This document shows positions 28,155 to 36,888 of a DNA stretch of 64,000 nt, piece after piece. This stretch comes from Mycolicibacterium holsaticum DSM 44478 = JCM 12374 (GTDB lineage Bacteria; Actinomycetota; Actinomycetes; Mycobacteriales; Mycobacteriaceae). The DNA is taken from the NCBI RefSeq assembly GCF_019645835.1, contig NZ_CP080998.1:2790001-2854000 (forward strand), written 5' to 3'. Each line of letters begins with the position of its first letter. The stretch's first letter is position 1. The notes beneath the pieces are model-generated. The model was not told the DNA's origin. It made no database searches and saw only the letters and a program-made list of their open reading frames with translations. The translations under genes and the position numbers were made by a program.

Positions 28155-29381
28155 CTACTGAACCTTGTAGATCCAGATCAGGCTGTTGGTCAGCTCACCG
28201 GTGGGTGTCCACTGGTACTGCCGGGCCACTCCCCGACCGTCGTAGTTGCGGATGTACTCCAACAGTGCCGGCCGGGTGATGGCGCCGGAGTCGATGCCCT
28301 TCATCATGATCGTGCCCAGGTCGTAGCCCTCACTGCTGTAGGTGCCGGGCTCCTGGTTGAACTTCTGCCGGTACTCCTCGGCGAAGCTGCCCGTGGACGG
28401 ACCGCACGGGCAGGACAGGATGGCGTCCTTTGATGCGTCGCCGGCCTGCTTGACGAACTGCGGGTCCTTGGCGCCGTCAGCGCTGACGAAGGTGCCGGTG
28501 AATCCGCTGTCGCGGAGTTGCTGCACGAACGGTGCCGCTTCGGCGTAGTAGCCGCTGAAGAACACCGAGTCCGGGCTGGCGCCGTTGATCTGCGTCACCG
28601 CGGCCGAAAAGTCCTTGTCCCCCTTCTTCACCGCGATGTTGCAGGCCGAATCGGCGACCGGGCCGAGCGTCTCGCGCATCGTCTGGGCCAGGCCGAGGCC
28701 GTAGTCGGTGCTGTCGTCGACGACGCAGACCTTCTTGTGGCCCAGGGTGTTCTTCATGTAGTTGGCCACCGCGGGTCCCTGCACCCCGTCGTTGCCCAGT
28801 CCGCGGAAGAAGGTCCGCCAGCCCTTGTCCGACAGGGTCACGTTGGTGGCCGACGCGGTGGCCGCGACGAGGCCGGCCTGGTTGAACACGTCGCCGGTGG
28901 CCATGGTTTCACCGGAGAACGCCGGGCCGATCAGGCCGATGGTGAAGGCGTCGTTGATGATCTGCGGTGCGATCTGGGTGGCTTTCTGCGGGTCGCCCTC
29001 GGTGTCGAAGGTCTTCAGCTGAACCTGGCAGCCGGGGTTGGCGGCGTTGTGTTTGTCGACCGCCAACTGGATGCCGTTTTTGATGTTGATGCCGAGCGCG
29101 GCGTCCGGACCGTTCAACGCGCCGGCCATGGCGATCGAGACCGGGGGGCACTGCGCCTGGCCGTCGCCGGCCGGATCGGCCGGAGTCGCGCTGTTGTCGG
29201 GCGGGACTTCCGCGCCGCTCTGATCGATCTGCACCTGCTCGACGATCTTGAGGTCGGCCTGCGCGTTGTCCTCGCCGCCGGGCTGGGACTGTTGGCAGCC
29301 GGCCAGCGCCATCGCGCCGCCGAGCGCGAGCAGACCCGCGCTACCGATAGCAACTGCATTCCGTGCTACGCGACCGCGCAC
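28155..29381 (-). CDS. livK: Branched-chain amino acid ABC transporter substrate-binding lipoprotein
   Basis: A 408-residue type I periplasmic binding protein. The signal peptide ends in lipobox LAGC with the acylated Cys at residue 29, followed by a ~50-residue Gln/Asp/Pro-rich linker and the binding domain (VSIAMAGALNGPDAALGINIKNGIQLAVD to the C-terminal hinge). Four extra Cys in the mature domain, including SCPCG, are unusual for LivK. GTG start with GGGAGGTGAAAC upstream. It is the first gene of livKHMGF; a long-armed repeat (CTAGGG, 22 nt, CCCTAG at 29450-29483) lies in its upstream region. It may prefer a ligand other than Leu/Ile/Val. Confidence 0.93.
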   Translation of the reverse strand: MRGRVARNAVAIGSAGLLALGGAMALAGCQQSQPGGEDNAQADLKIVEQVQIDQSGAEVPPDNSATPADPAGDGQAQCPPVSIAMAGALNGPDAALGINIKNGIQLAVDKHNAANPGCQVQLKTFDTEGDPQKATQIAPQIINDAFTIGLIGPAFSGETMATGDVFNQAGLVAATASATNVTLSDKGWRTFFRGLGNDGVQGPAVANYMKNTLGHKKVCVVDDSTDYGLGLAQTMRETLGPVADSACNIAVKKGDKDFSAAVTQINGASPDSVFFSGYYAEAAPFVQQLRDSGFTGTFVSADGAKDPQFVKQAGDASKDAILSCPCGPSTGSFAEEYRQKFNQEPGTYSSEGYDLGTIMMKGIDSGAITRPALLEYIRNYDGRGVARQYQWTPTGELTNSLIWIYKVQ

Positions 29382-29581
29382 GTTTCACCTCCCGATTGAA
29401 GTTTCCGTCGGCATCGCAGCAGTCAATTCAAACCGGATAGGCGGCGACGCTAGGGGAAGACCTTAACCAACGCATCGCCCTAGTGCGCGCTGTTGGGGGA
29501 CGCGTCGCGCCACCGCATACGTCGAGTACTTCCAATCGCAACTTCGCAAATGTCGTGTGAGCCCGATCTCGCGGCGGATTT

Positions 29582-30205
29582 CTAGCTTGCCGGCGGGGCT
29601 TCCTCGGGCGTCTCCAGGTTTTCCAGTACCACCTCGGCGACATGTTTCATGGTGGTTCTGCGGTCCATCGCGGCGCGCTGGATCCACTTGAACGCTTCGG
29701 GTTCAGTCATCTGATGCTTGCTTTGCAGCAAACCCTTGGCGCGCTCGACAAGTTTGCGGGTCTCCAACCGATCCGCCAGGGTGGCCACCTCGCGCTCCAG
29801 CGCAGAGATCTCGCGAAACCGGCTGACGGCAACTTCGATGGCCGGGATCAGGTCGGTAATGGTGAACGGTTTGACCAGATAGGCCATCGCGCCGGCATCT
29901 CTGGCCCGCTCGACGAGGTCGCGCTGGCTGAACGCCGTGAGGATGACGATGGGTGCAATGCGCTTGCCGGCGATTTCGGCGGCCGCGTCGATACCGTCCC
30001 GACGGGGCATTTTGACGTCCATGATCACCAGATCGGGTTTGAGGCGTTCGGCCAGGTCGACGGCCTCCTGCCCGTCGCCGGCCTCTCCGACGATCTCGTA
30101 GCCTTCTTCGCGCAGCATCTCGGCAAGGTCCATGCGGATGAGCGCCTCGTCTTCGGCGACGAGAACGCGCCGTGATGTCTGGGCGTCGGTCGGTGACGCG
30201 GTCAT
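29582..30205 (-). CDS. pdtaR: ANTAR-domain response regulator PdtaR
   Basis: A 207-residue response regulator. The receiver domain has the acidic pair in VLVAEDEALIRMD, the phospho-acceptor Asp in LVIMDVKMPRRDG and the conserved Lys in AYLVKPF. The C-terminal ANTAR domain (LETRKLVERAKGLLQSKHQMTEPEAFKWIQRAAMDRRTTM) binds dual-hexaloop RNA and prevents transcription termination. The partner kinase PdtaS is not in the window. ATG 30205 matches the family start. livK lies downstream on the same strand, 200 bp away; I could not identify an ANTAR target RNA in that gap. Confidence 0.95.
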   Translation of the reverse strand: MTASPTDAQTSRRVLVAEDEALIRMDLAEMLREEGYEIVGEAGDGQEAVDLAERLKPDLVIMDVKMPRRDGIDAAAEIAGKRIAPIVILTAFSQRDLVERARDAGAMAYLVKPFTITDLIPAIEVAVSRFREISALEREVATLADRLETRKLVERAKGLLQSKHQMTEPEAFKWIQRAAMDRRTTMKHVAEVVLENLETPEEAPPAS

Positions 30206-30292
30206 GGTGGATATTGTGGCGGTAGCGGCCGCGATCTGCGACGTCGGGTCATCCTCTAAGGTAGTAACCCGCGCGGGAATGCACGTCCCGAC

Positions 30293-30366
30293 GCCCTCGT
30301 ATCCCAACTGGCAGAGGAACTGGACTCAAAACCCAGACAGTGTGGGTTCGAATCCCACCGAGGGCA
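30293..30366 (+). tRNA. tRNA-Leu (anticodon CAA), short variable region
   Basis: A 74-nt cloverleaf: acceptor arms GCCCTCG and CGAGGGC, D-loop with AACTGGCAGA as in Leu tRNAs, anticodon loop CTCAAAA with CAA at 30327-30329, T-arm GTGGG-TTCGAAT-CCCAC and discriminator A. CCA is not encoded. One mismatch (A-C) closes the anticodon stem. The variable region is only about five bases (ACAGT), whereas Leu tRNAs normally carry a long extra arm. The gene diverges from pdtaR and is followed by a small terminator hairpin. Confidence 0.9.
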
Positions 30367-30383
30367 CTTTGTGTGTGTCGGAC

Positions 30384-30403
30384 CCCTTGTGCGCCAAGGG
30401 TTT
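30384..30403 (+). terminator. Small hairpin after tRNA-Leu
   Basis: CCCTTG (30384-30389), 5-nt loop, CAAGGG (30395-30400), then TTT. It lies between the tRNA and the convergent glycosidase gene and could serve either transcript. Confidence 0.5.
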
Positions 30404-30405
30404 CC

Positions 30406-32301
30406 CTAGGCGGCCGCGTCGGCTCCGGTGTCACCGGCGTCCTCACCGCCGCCGCCGTCGGTGTCCGACGCGGACGCCTCACCGGCCAGCCTGTCCTTGA
30501 TGGAATCGACGGACGTGGCGTTCTCGGGGGCGCCTTGGGCGTGCTTGCCGACGGTCGTCTCGTCGACGGTGTCCTCCACGGTGATGTCCTCGGCGAGATC
30601 CTCGGTGACGTCCTCGCTGAGGTCCTCGGCGAGATCCTCGGTGACGTCCACCGGCATGTCCTCGGTGATGTCTTCGGACAGGTCGGCGTACTCCTGGGCG
30701 TCGTCGTCTAGTTCGGCCTCGACGGGTTCGGCGACGTCCGGCTCGACGGGTTCGGTCACGTCCGGCTCGACGGTTTCGGCGAACTCGGCCACCTGCTCGG
30801 CCGCCACGGGCGCATCCACCGCAGGCACCCGGGTCGCCGCCGTCGTCGTCGCCGGTTTCGACAACGAACCCACCCAGGCCGCAAGCGCATTGGCCAAGGC
30901 GTCACGAACCTGGGTGCCGATCTGCTGGACGGTCTGCGTCACCGCGGGCAGCACCGCGGTCTGGACGGCCGCCGCCACCGAGTCGGCCATCTGCTGGACG
31001 AGCTTCTGCAGTGACGCCGCCAGCGCCTCGGCCAGGGTGTCGGGCGCGCGGTCGTCGATGATCCACTTGATGACCTCGGCGGCCGGCTTCATCTTCCATT
31101 CACCGGTGGCCTCGTCGAAGTAGTACAGGCCCATCGAGCCCTGTTCGGTGTCGGGCGCTGCCAACCGGTCGCGCAGCGTGTAGATGAATGCCGGGCCGAT
31201 CCAACTGTCCCAGTCGGCCGCCAACTCCCGGAACTGCGCGGGCAACTGCCGGATCTGCTCGTCGGACAGCCCGCCGGCCCAGGTGGTCAGGAAGTCCTCG
31301 ATGAAGTCGGCTTGCTGTTGATAGGAGACCATCGACGTCGGCAGCCCGTACTCGGTCGCCCAGATCTTCACTAGGTCATCGCCGTTGTCGAGCATCGTCA
31401 GGCGCAGTTGCAGCAGGGTGCGCAGCGGCGAGATGAAATTGGGGTTCTGCTCGCCGAACGGCCGGTCGTAGTTGTACGGGTGATATGACAGCGCGTCGAA
31501 ATAGCCCTTCGCCCCGTTGGCGTACATGGTCTGCACGAACGTCACCGGATCCACCGTGAAGCCGCCGGCCGACACGACCGCCGCCAGCACGCCGGCGACC
31601 ACCGTCGCGTCGGGGTCGGCGGCCTTGATCGCGGTGTAGGCAGCCTTCAGCACCTCGGTGTAGGCGACGGGGTCCACCACCGGGAACCACGACCGGTAAT
31701 AGTTCGGCTCGTTCCACACCTCATATGCCGAGACGACGCCCGGGTAGAGGTCGTTGAACCGGGTGACCGCTTCACCGGCGAACGCGGCGAACTTCGTCGG
31801 ATCGGGCGCCACCCCCGGGCATCCGAGGCATCCACTGCCGTCGGCGCCGCCCCAGTACGGGGTTGAGTTCAGCACCCCGAGCACGGCCATGTCACGTACC
31901 TGGGCCTGGCTGAGGATGAAGTCGATCCGGCTCCAGTCGGGCGGGAACAGCGCCTCCAGCGGACTGCCGGGCTCGGCCTGCTGGATCGCCCCCCACGGCA
32001 CCAGCACCCGGACGGTGTCGACACCCAATGCCTGCATGTCGTCGAAGCGCTTGACGATCTGCTCCTCGGTCAGGTTCGGGTCGTACATGTCCGAATCAGC
32101 GATGCCGATCGTCGTCGATTCGTCTTTGATGGTCGCCGTATGCACGATGTGAAGCGATTGGGCCTCGTATCTGGGCTTGGGCATCGGCTCGGTCGGGACG
32201 AGCAAATTGGTCACATACGCACATAAGACAGCCAGCGGCGCAGCGGCAATCAGCGAGGCTATCCCCCAACGCTGCAGTCGACGGTTGACGATTGCCCGCA
32301 T
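30406..32301 (-). CDS. Membrane-anchored glycoside hydrolase (GH5/GH39-like) with acidic repeat tail
   Basis: About 631 residues. A basic N-terminus and one hydrophobic segment (IASLIAAAPLAVLCAYVTNLLV) act as a signal anchor, placing the enzyme outside the membrane. The TIM-barrel catalytic part has the acid/base Glu in AYEVWNEPNYY (about residue 198) and the nucleophile Glu in IWATEYGLPTS (about residue 317), the clan GH-A arrangement; cellulase, xylosidase or related activity cannot be decided. After the barrel come an amphipathic Ala/Gln-rich helix region and a strongly acidic tail with 12-residue repeats (VTEDLAEDLSED type). ATG 32301 has GAGGGG upstream; starts at 32313 and 32358 are also open. 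Confidence 0.85.
   Translation of the reverse strand: MRAIVNRRLQRWGIASLIAAAPLAVLCAYVTNLLVPTEPMPKPRYEAQSLHIVHTATIKDESTTIGIADSDMYDPNLTEEQIVKRFDDMQALGVDTVRVLVPWGAIQQAEPGSPLEALFPPDWSRIDFILSQAQVRDMAVLGVLNSTPYWGGADGSGCLGCPGVAPDPTKFAAFAGEAVTRFNDLYPGVVSAYEVWNEPNYYRSWFPVVDPVAYTEVLKAAYTAIKAADPDATVVAGVLAAVVSAGGFTVDPVTFVQTMYANGAKGYFDALSYHPYNYDRPFGEQNPNFISPLRTLLQLRLTMLDNGDDLVKIWATEYGLPTSMVSYQQQADFIEDFLTTWAGGLSDEQIRQLPAQFRELAADWDSWIGPAFIYTLRDRLAAPDTEQGSMGLYYFDEATGEWKMKPAAEVIKWIIDDRAPDTLAEALAASLQKLVQQMADSVAAAVQTAVLPAVTQTVQQIGTQVRDALANALAAWVGSLSKPATTTAATRVPAVDAPVAAEQVAEFAETVEPDVTEPVEPDVAEPVEAELDDDAQEYADLSEDITEDMPVDVTEDLAEDLSEDVTEDLAEDITVEDTVDETTVGKHAQGAPENATSVDSIKDRLAGEASASDTDGGGGEDAGDTGADAAA
30586..30649. 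repeat. 36-bp period repeat in the acidic tail of the glycosidase
   Basis: Two identical 28-bp copies (30586-30613 and 30622-30649), with looser copies on both sides, encode Asp/Glu-rich 12-residue units near the C-terminus. They are prone to copy-number change. Confidence 0.7.
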
Positions 32302-32718
32302 GCCACCCCTCATTCTCTCGGTCAGCGCCAACGGCTTCGGTGGCCGTGATGGATGCAAAATTAGCCCATCGGCGATAACGCAATTGCGCTATTCGGAAAG
32401 AATGTCTCGACTCCAAAGTCGGCGTGTCACACCGTGTCCAATAGCGTGCACAAATATGCGAATTCAGCAAATTCTTATTCGGTAGTATGGCGCCGCGTAC
32501 GTTCGCCAACTGATCCAGTTATGCTCGCTATTGATGGCGCATCTCAATCCGCGGTCAATCCATTGCAGCAACGCCATAAGGCTAGTTATTGTCGCCCGCG
32601 GTGATTTGACGTCGCTGCCGCGGAAAGGCCGATCCGGAAAATCTCATGACCACATCCCGGTACCGCCGCCGGTCTCAAAATCGGAGGTCGACGCGGCATC
32701 CGGCGTTACGCTTTGACA
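32302..32718. other. Divergent intergenic region between glycosidase and adenylyl cyclase
   Basis: 417 bp with no convincing gene and clearly more AT than its surroundings. It must contain both promoters. TAATTT on the minus strand near 32355 is a possible -10 for the glycosidase, and TACGCT at 32707-32712 is a good -10 for the cyclase. I see no Crp-type palindrome. Confidence 0.5.
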
Positions 32719-34029
32719 GTGGTGGCGAAGTTCCGGGCCGTCTGCGTGCCGGACGTGGCGATGGAAAGCCGCGCCCCCGCGCGCATCCGCCACCGTTCCA
32801 GCATCGCCGAACGTCATCGCCGGGTACTGAACGTGACCGCGATGATCAGCGCGGCCATCATCGCCTTCTTCGGCGTTCAGGGTTTGGTGATCGCCCGGGA
32901 CATCTGGTGGATTCCGCTGTTGAACTTCGGCGGCGCTGTGGTTTTCATGACCATCCCGTTCCTCTGCCGGTTCGGGGAGTTGGTGGCGCCCTTGGTGTTC
33001 TTCGCGGTCGCCTACGCCACCATCACGGTGTTGTGCGTGCATCTGGGCACCGGTACCGGGCTGCAGTTGTATTTTGTGGTCGCCGCGGCGATCACCCTTG
33101 TCGTCCTCGGTCTGGATCATCTGGTACTGGCGGGCGTGCTCGCGGCCATCGGTGCGGCCGCGGTCATCCTGCTCGAGTACCTGGTGCCCAACGACACCGG
33201 TGCGCAACCGCCGTGGGCGTTTCGGACGTCGTTCGTCCTGACCGTGATCACCGCGTGGATTCTGATGGTGGCGACACTCTGGTACGCGATGCGCGAACTC
33301 CGGCGCGCGCGGCTGGCGATGGAGGCCGAATACGAACGCTCCGAACGGCTGCTGGCCAACATCCTGCCGACCACCATCGCCGACCGGCTCAAGGACCCGA
33401 CCCGCAACATCATCGCCGACAAGTACGACGACGCCTCGATTCTGTTCGCCGACATCGCCGGATACACCAAGCGCGCCAGCGATACCGCGCCCAGCGATCT
33501 GGTCCGGTTTCTCGATCGGCTGTACACCGACCTCGACGCGCTGGTCGACCGCCATGGCCTGGAGAAGGTGAAGACCAGCGGGGATTCCTACATGGTGGTC
33601 AGCGGGGTGCCCCAGCCGAGAAAAGATCACCTCGAGGCGCTGGCCTGCCTGGCGCTGGACATGGCAGAGGCCGTCGCCGACCTGCGCGATCCGCGCGGAC
33701 GCGAAGTGCCGCTGCGGATCGGTTTGGCTGCCGGCCCCGTGGTCGCCGGCGTCGTCGGGGCGCGCAAATTCTTCTACGACGTGTGGGGCGACGCGGTCAA
33801 CGTCGCCTCGCGGATGGAGTCCACCGACGTCGAGGGCCGGATCCAGGTTCCGCAGGACGTCTACGAACGGCTCAAGGACTCATACCAATTCGAGGAGCGC
33901 GGCGCGGTCGACGTCAAAGGCAAGGGCGTGATGCACACGTGGTACCTGGTGGGCCGCCGCGACGACGAGGCGGTGCGTCACGCCGTGGAACTGCATCCGG
34001 TCAGCAGCCCTACACCTCAGTCGGCTTGA
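32719..34029 (+). CDS. cya: Class III adenylyl cyclase with six-helix membrane anchor (Rv1625c-like)
   Basis: A 436-residue cyclase that makes cAMP from ATP as a homodimer. Six hydrophobic helices (about 40-190) resemble half of a mammalian membrane cyclase; a cytosolic helix (RRARLAMEAEYERSERLLANILP) links to the catalytic domain. All canonical residues are present: metal Asp245 (FADIAGYT) and Asp289 (SGDSYM), purine-specifying Lys285 and Asp354, transition-state Asn361 and Arg365 (DVWGDAVNVASRM). GTG 32719 is 6 nt after TACGCT, so a leaderless start is preferred to the TTG at 32713. It converges on a SRPBCC gene with 20 bp overlap. Confidence 0.94.
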   Translation: MVAKFRAVCVPDVAMESRAPARIRHRSSIAERHRRVLNVTAMISAAIIAFFGVQGLVIARDIWWIPLLNFGGAVVFMTIPFLCRFGELVAPLVFFAVAYATITVLCVHLGTGTGLQLYFVVAAAITLVVLGLDHLVLAGVLAAIGAAAVILLEYLVPNDTGAQPPWAFRTSFVLTVITAWILMVATLWYAMRELRRARLAMEAEYERSERLLANILPTTIADRLKDPTRNIIADKYDDASILFADIAGYTKRASDTAPSDLVRFLDRLYTDLDALVDRHGLEKVKTSGDSYMVVSGVPQPRKDHLEALACLALDMAEAVADLRDPRGREVPLRIGLAAGPVVAGVVGARKFFYDVWGDAVNVASRMESTDVEGRIQVPQDVYERLKDSYQFEERGAVDVKGKGVMHTWYLVGRRDDEAVRHAVELHPVSSPTPQSA

Positions 34030-34453
34030 GCCGTTCGGCCAGCGCGCTCAGCCGCCACAACGTCTCACGGTTGCGCGGCCAGACCGCGAGGTCGGACAGC
34101 CGGTCCGGCAGCACGGAGGCCGGTCCGCTGACCGGACACTCCGTCATCTCCACCCGACAGCCGTCGGGAGTATCGCTGAGCCGCAACGTGATCCGCGCAC
34201 CACCGAAGGGGCGGCCCTTCGCGTGCAGCACCAATTCCTCCAACGGCTCGCAGTGCTCGACGACGGTCACGTCGTCGAGCAGCATCGGCCACACCCCGAC
34301 GGAGTGACAGATCTTGGCGCCGGGGGCCGGCCAGTCGGGATCCACCGCGCGCATCCGGCTGTTGCCGACCACCCACTGCGAGTAGGTCCATCCATCGGCC
34401 ATCACGTCCCACACCGCCTGGCGCGATGCGCGAATGTCTCGTCTCACGGTCAC
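34010..34453 (-). CDS. SRPBCC-fold (polyketide cyclase/START-like) protein
   Basis: A 147-residue protein of the SRPBCC superfamily with the characteristic start VRRDIRASRQAVWDVMADGWTYSQWVVGNSRM, central strands and a long C-terminal helix (NRETLWRLSALAERLKP). It should hold a hydrophobic ligand; none can be named. It starts with GTG and ends inside the last 20 bp of the convergent cyclase gene. Dps is upstream on the same strand, 63 bp away. Confidence 0.85.
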   Translation of the reverse strand: MTVRRDIRASRQAVWDVMADGWTYSQWVVGNSRMRAVDPDWPAPGAKICHSVGVWPMLLDDVTVVEHCEPLEELVLHAKGRPFGGARITLRLSDTPDGCRVEMTECPVSGPASVLPDRLSDLAVWPRNRETLWRLSALAERLKPTEV

Positions 34454-34516
34454 CGGTGCGGAGTACCCGCAACCGCGCCAAACGATGCGAACAAGGCGCT
34501 GGACCGCCGGTCGAAA

Positions 34517-35005
34517 CTAGATCTTGCGGTTCTCCGACTTGATCAGCCACGCCTGCTTCTCCAGACCGTCGATCAGCCCGTGCAGGATGTCGGCGGTGCT
34601 GGGGTCCTCGGCGTCGACGGCGTCGTGCACCTTGCGCATGGTGTCGACGGCGGCGTATGTGCGTGTCGCGATCAGGTCAACGACCTCGGTCGCGCTCTGC
34701 TCGAAGGCCGGGAACTGCGGAAGCGTCGTAGTGGCCGCGACGGTGTCGGTGCGACCGTCCGGAACGGCCCACAGTGAGCGCATCCGCTCGGCGATCACGT
34801 CACTGCCCTCCCGGGCCAGGTCGACGAGTTCGTCGAGTTGCAGGTGAAGGTCGCGGAAGTTGGTCCCGACGACGTTCCAGTGCGCCTGCTTGCCCTGCAG
34901 GTGCAGTTCGATCAGGTCGACGAGGACGCGCTGCAGGTTGGCGCTCAACTCGGCGGAGGCGACGAATTCCTGGACTTCTTCTTCGGTTCTACGTGTGTTT
35001 GTCAT
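34517..35005 (-). CDS. Dps ferritin-like DNA-protection protein (Dps2-like)
   Basis: A 162-residue Dps. The ferroxidase site shared between subunits is seen in LQGKQAHWNVVG (His) and LHLQLDELVDLAREGSDVIAERM (Asp and Glu). Dodecamers oxidise and store iron and shield DNA under oxidative or starvation stress. There is no long basic C-terminal tail; the protein ends SENRKI, as in the second Dps of M. smegmatis (MSMEG_3242), which from memory also lies next to the adenylyl cyclase gene. M. tuberculosis lacks dps. An inverted repeat just downstream of the -10 suggests a repressor, plausibly an iron or peroxide sensor. Confidence 0.93.
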   Translation of the reverse strand: MTNTRRTEEEVQEFVASAELSANLQRVLVDLIELHLQGKQAHWNVVGTNFRDLHLQLDELVDLAREGSDVIAERMRSLWAVPDGRTDTVAATTTLPQFPAFEQSATEVVDLIATRTYAAVDTMRKVHDAVDAEDPSTADILHGLIDGLEKQAWLIKSENRKI

Positions 35006-35023
35006 GTCTGCTGCAACACCACC

Positions 35024-35046
35024 TAAATTGGATTGAGTCCAGTTTA
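35024..35046. promoter_or_regulatory. Inverted repeat operator at the dps promoter
   Basis: TAAATTGGA (35024-35032), 5-nt centre, TCCAGTTTA (35038-35046): 9-bp arms with one mismatch. On the minus strand TATGAT (35051-35046) is the -10 and the repeat covers the transcript start. The core CTGGACTCAATCCA resembles the FurA site I remember from mycobacteria (CTTGACTGATTCCA), so a Fur-family regulator is plausible but not proven. Confidence 0.55.
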
Positions 35047-35060
35047 TCATATGATGGATG

Positions 35061-36845
35061 TCACACCGGCTGCTCTTTCTGCTGGTCCTGGTGCTCGAGC
35101 AGCCGCGCATAGCCGGCGCCCATACCGAGTAGCACCAGCCCGACGACGATGAAGACGACCACCCGGAAGATTCCGTCCAGGGTGCCGAGGTCGAACAGGA
35201 AGAGCTTGGCCATCGCGGCCGCGACCAGCGCCAGTCCCCCACCGATCGGCAGCGACCGGTCCGCCCGCGGCACCCGCGCCGCGTAGCCGAACAGCGCCGC
35301 GGCCAGCGCAATCCAGCAGATGGTCGCGGCCATGTGGCCGCCGAAGAACCCGCCGCCCTCACCGCCGATCAGCACACCGGCCGTGACGGTGAAGGCCGTG
35401 AGCGCATAGCCGACCACGATCGCGGCCCCCGCCCACGCCGCGGAATCGCGGCTGGGGAACGACCACACGATCGCCACGGCGCAGGCGATCAGCAAGAGGC
35501 TGGCGATCAGCGTCGAAATCCCCGTGGCCGGCGTTATCGCGGTAGCTTCGATCAGCGAACCCGGCGGGGCGTAGCTCAAGAAAAATCCGCCGCCGACGAC
35601 GGCGAAGCCGACCGCGGCGTACCTCGCGGTCGCATCGGAGCGACCGGCGACAGCGACCACCACCGCCATCGCCAGCAGCACCGGACCGGCGATGCGGCCT
35701 TCGAACGCCACCAGCACGGCGATCAGCGCGGCGACCTGCGATAACACCGCCCATACCTGCCGGGCCGCGCCCTGGACCGCAGGCAGCCGCCGACCCAGGA
35801 ACACGATCGCAAGCAGCGCCGCGGCCAAGGTCGCCGCCATCAACGCGGCCACCAATCGGCCGGTGGCCAGGCCCACGCACAGCACCGGCAGCACACCGGC
35901 GGCGGTCAGCAGCGCCATCGCGGTCCGGTTCGCGGTCCACGGCGACAGGATCAGCGCGCCGACGACCGCCAACACCGCGGCGATCCCGCACGCGCCGGCC
36001 AGTGCCATGTCGCGGCCGTCGGCGAAGCTCACGCCGAGCAGCGCGACCAGCAGTGGGACGGTTCCGGCGGCGGTTCGCGCGGCGTGCAGCCAGATCCAGT
36101 CCTTACCCAGCTGCACCGGCAGCGAGGCGGCGGCCAGCGCGAGCATGAAAGCCACCAGCAGCAGGTTGACGTCGCCGACCACGATCGGCGCCAGCACCAG
36201 CAGCGGGATCAGCACCAGCAGTCCCAGCTGCTCGGAATCCCAGCGCCGGGCCAGGGTCAGCCCGGCCGCGCCGATCACTGCGGCGAGAACGAGCCCGACG
36301 GGCGCGGACACCCAGGCATAGATCGTGGTGACGGCGATGACGTCCATGTAGGCCGCCGCGATGCCGGTGGCCGCCAAAGCGATGGCGCCGATGCGGCCAC
36401 CGGGCCGGGTCCACAGCCGGCCTGCGGTGCCAACCAGCCCGGCGGCCAGCGCGGCGCCGGCCGCGACGCGGATTTCCGGTCGCAGGATGCCGGCCTGTGC
36501 CGCGAGCACCAGCAGCAGCACGACGCCGATCAACGTGACCGCGACACCCGCGACGGCGAGCACCTTGCCGATCCAGCCGTCGTCGCGCGGCTGCCTCGGC
36601 GCCGGTGCCGCGGGCGCCGGCGCGGGCGCCTGGGCCGGCGGCGTGGGTTGCGGCTGGGCATATTGCGGTTGCGGATACTGCGCCCAGTACATCGGGGTCG
36701 GGGCGGGCGGTGCCGCAGCCGGTGTCCGCTCGGACAGCACCCGGTCCAGCTGGGTCAGGTCTGACGAGACCCTTGCCATGTATTGCGAGATCGCGGCGAA
36801 GTCGGCCGACAGGCGGGCGATGACGGCATGCTGCGGTTCGGTCAT
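35061..36845 (-). CDS. DUF2339-type polytopic membrane protein
   Basis: A 594-residue protein. Residues 1-40 form a helix (HAVIARLSADFAAISQYMARVSSDLTQLDRVL), then a Pro/Ala/Gln-rich linker (residues ~45-90) and about sixteen hydrophobic helices starting at GWIGKVLAVAGVAVTLIGVVLLL, the layout of DUF2339 proteins. Function unknown; conserved polar residues in the helices are few. It lies downstream of the response-regulator gene (43-bp gap) at the end of the glnHPQ-kinase-regulator cluster and may be a target of that system. Confidence 0.85.
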   Translation of the reverse strand: MTEPQHAVIARLSADFAAISQYMARVSSDLTQLDRVLSERTPAAAPPAPTPMYWAQYPQPQYAQPQPTPPAQAPAPAPAAPAPRQPRDDGWIGKVLAVAGVAVTLIGVVLLLVLAAQAGILRPEIRVAAGAALAAGLVGTAGRLWTRPGGRIGAIALAATGIAAAYMDVIAVTTIYAWVSAPVGLVLAAVIGAAGLTLARRWDSEQLGLLVLIPLLVLAPIVVGDVNLLLVAFMLALAAASLPVQLGKDWIWLHAARTAAGTVPLLVALLGVSFADGRDMALAGACGIAAVLAVVGALILSPWTANRTAMALLTAAGVLPVLCVGLATGRLVAALMAATLAAALLAIVFLGRRLPAVQGAARQVWAVLSQVAALIAVLVAFEGRIAGPVLLAMAVVVAVAGRSDATARYAAVGFAVVGGGFFLSYAPPGSLIEATAITPATGISTLIASLLLIACAVAIVWSFPSRDSAAWAGAAIVVGYALTAFTVTAGVLIGGEGGGFFGGHMAATICWIALAAALFGYAARVPRADRSLPIGGGLALVAAAMAKLFLFDLGTLDGIFRVVVFIVVGLVLLGMGAGYARLLEHQDQQKEQPV

Positions 36846-36888
36846 GACGACATCGTCGCAATGCCGCCCCGGATTCGGATGAGTAGGA

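Noticed and set aside
29382..29581. ANTAR dual-hexaloop RNA target of PdtaR upstream of livK
   Set aside because: I could fold only a long-range CTAGGG/CCCTAG pair; two adjacent hexaloop hairpins with A1/G4 loops were not found by eye.
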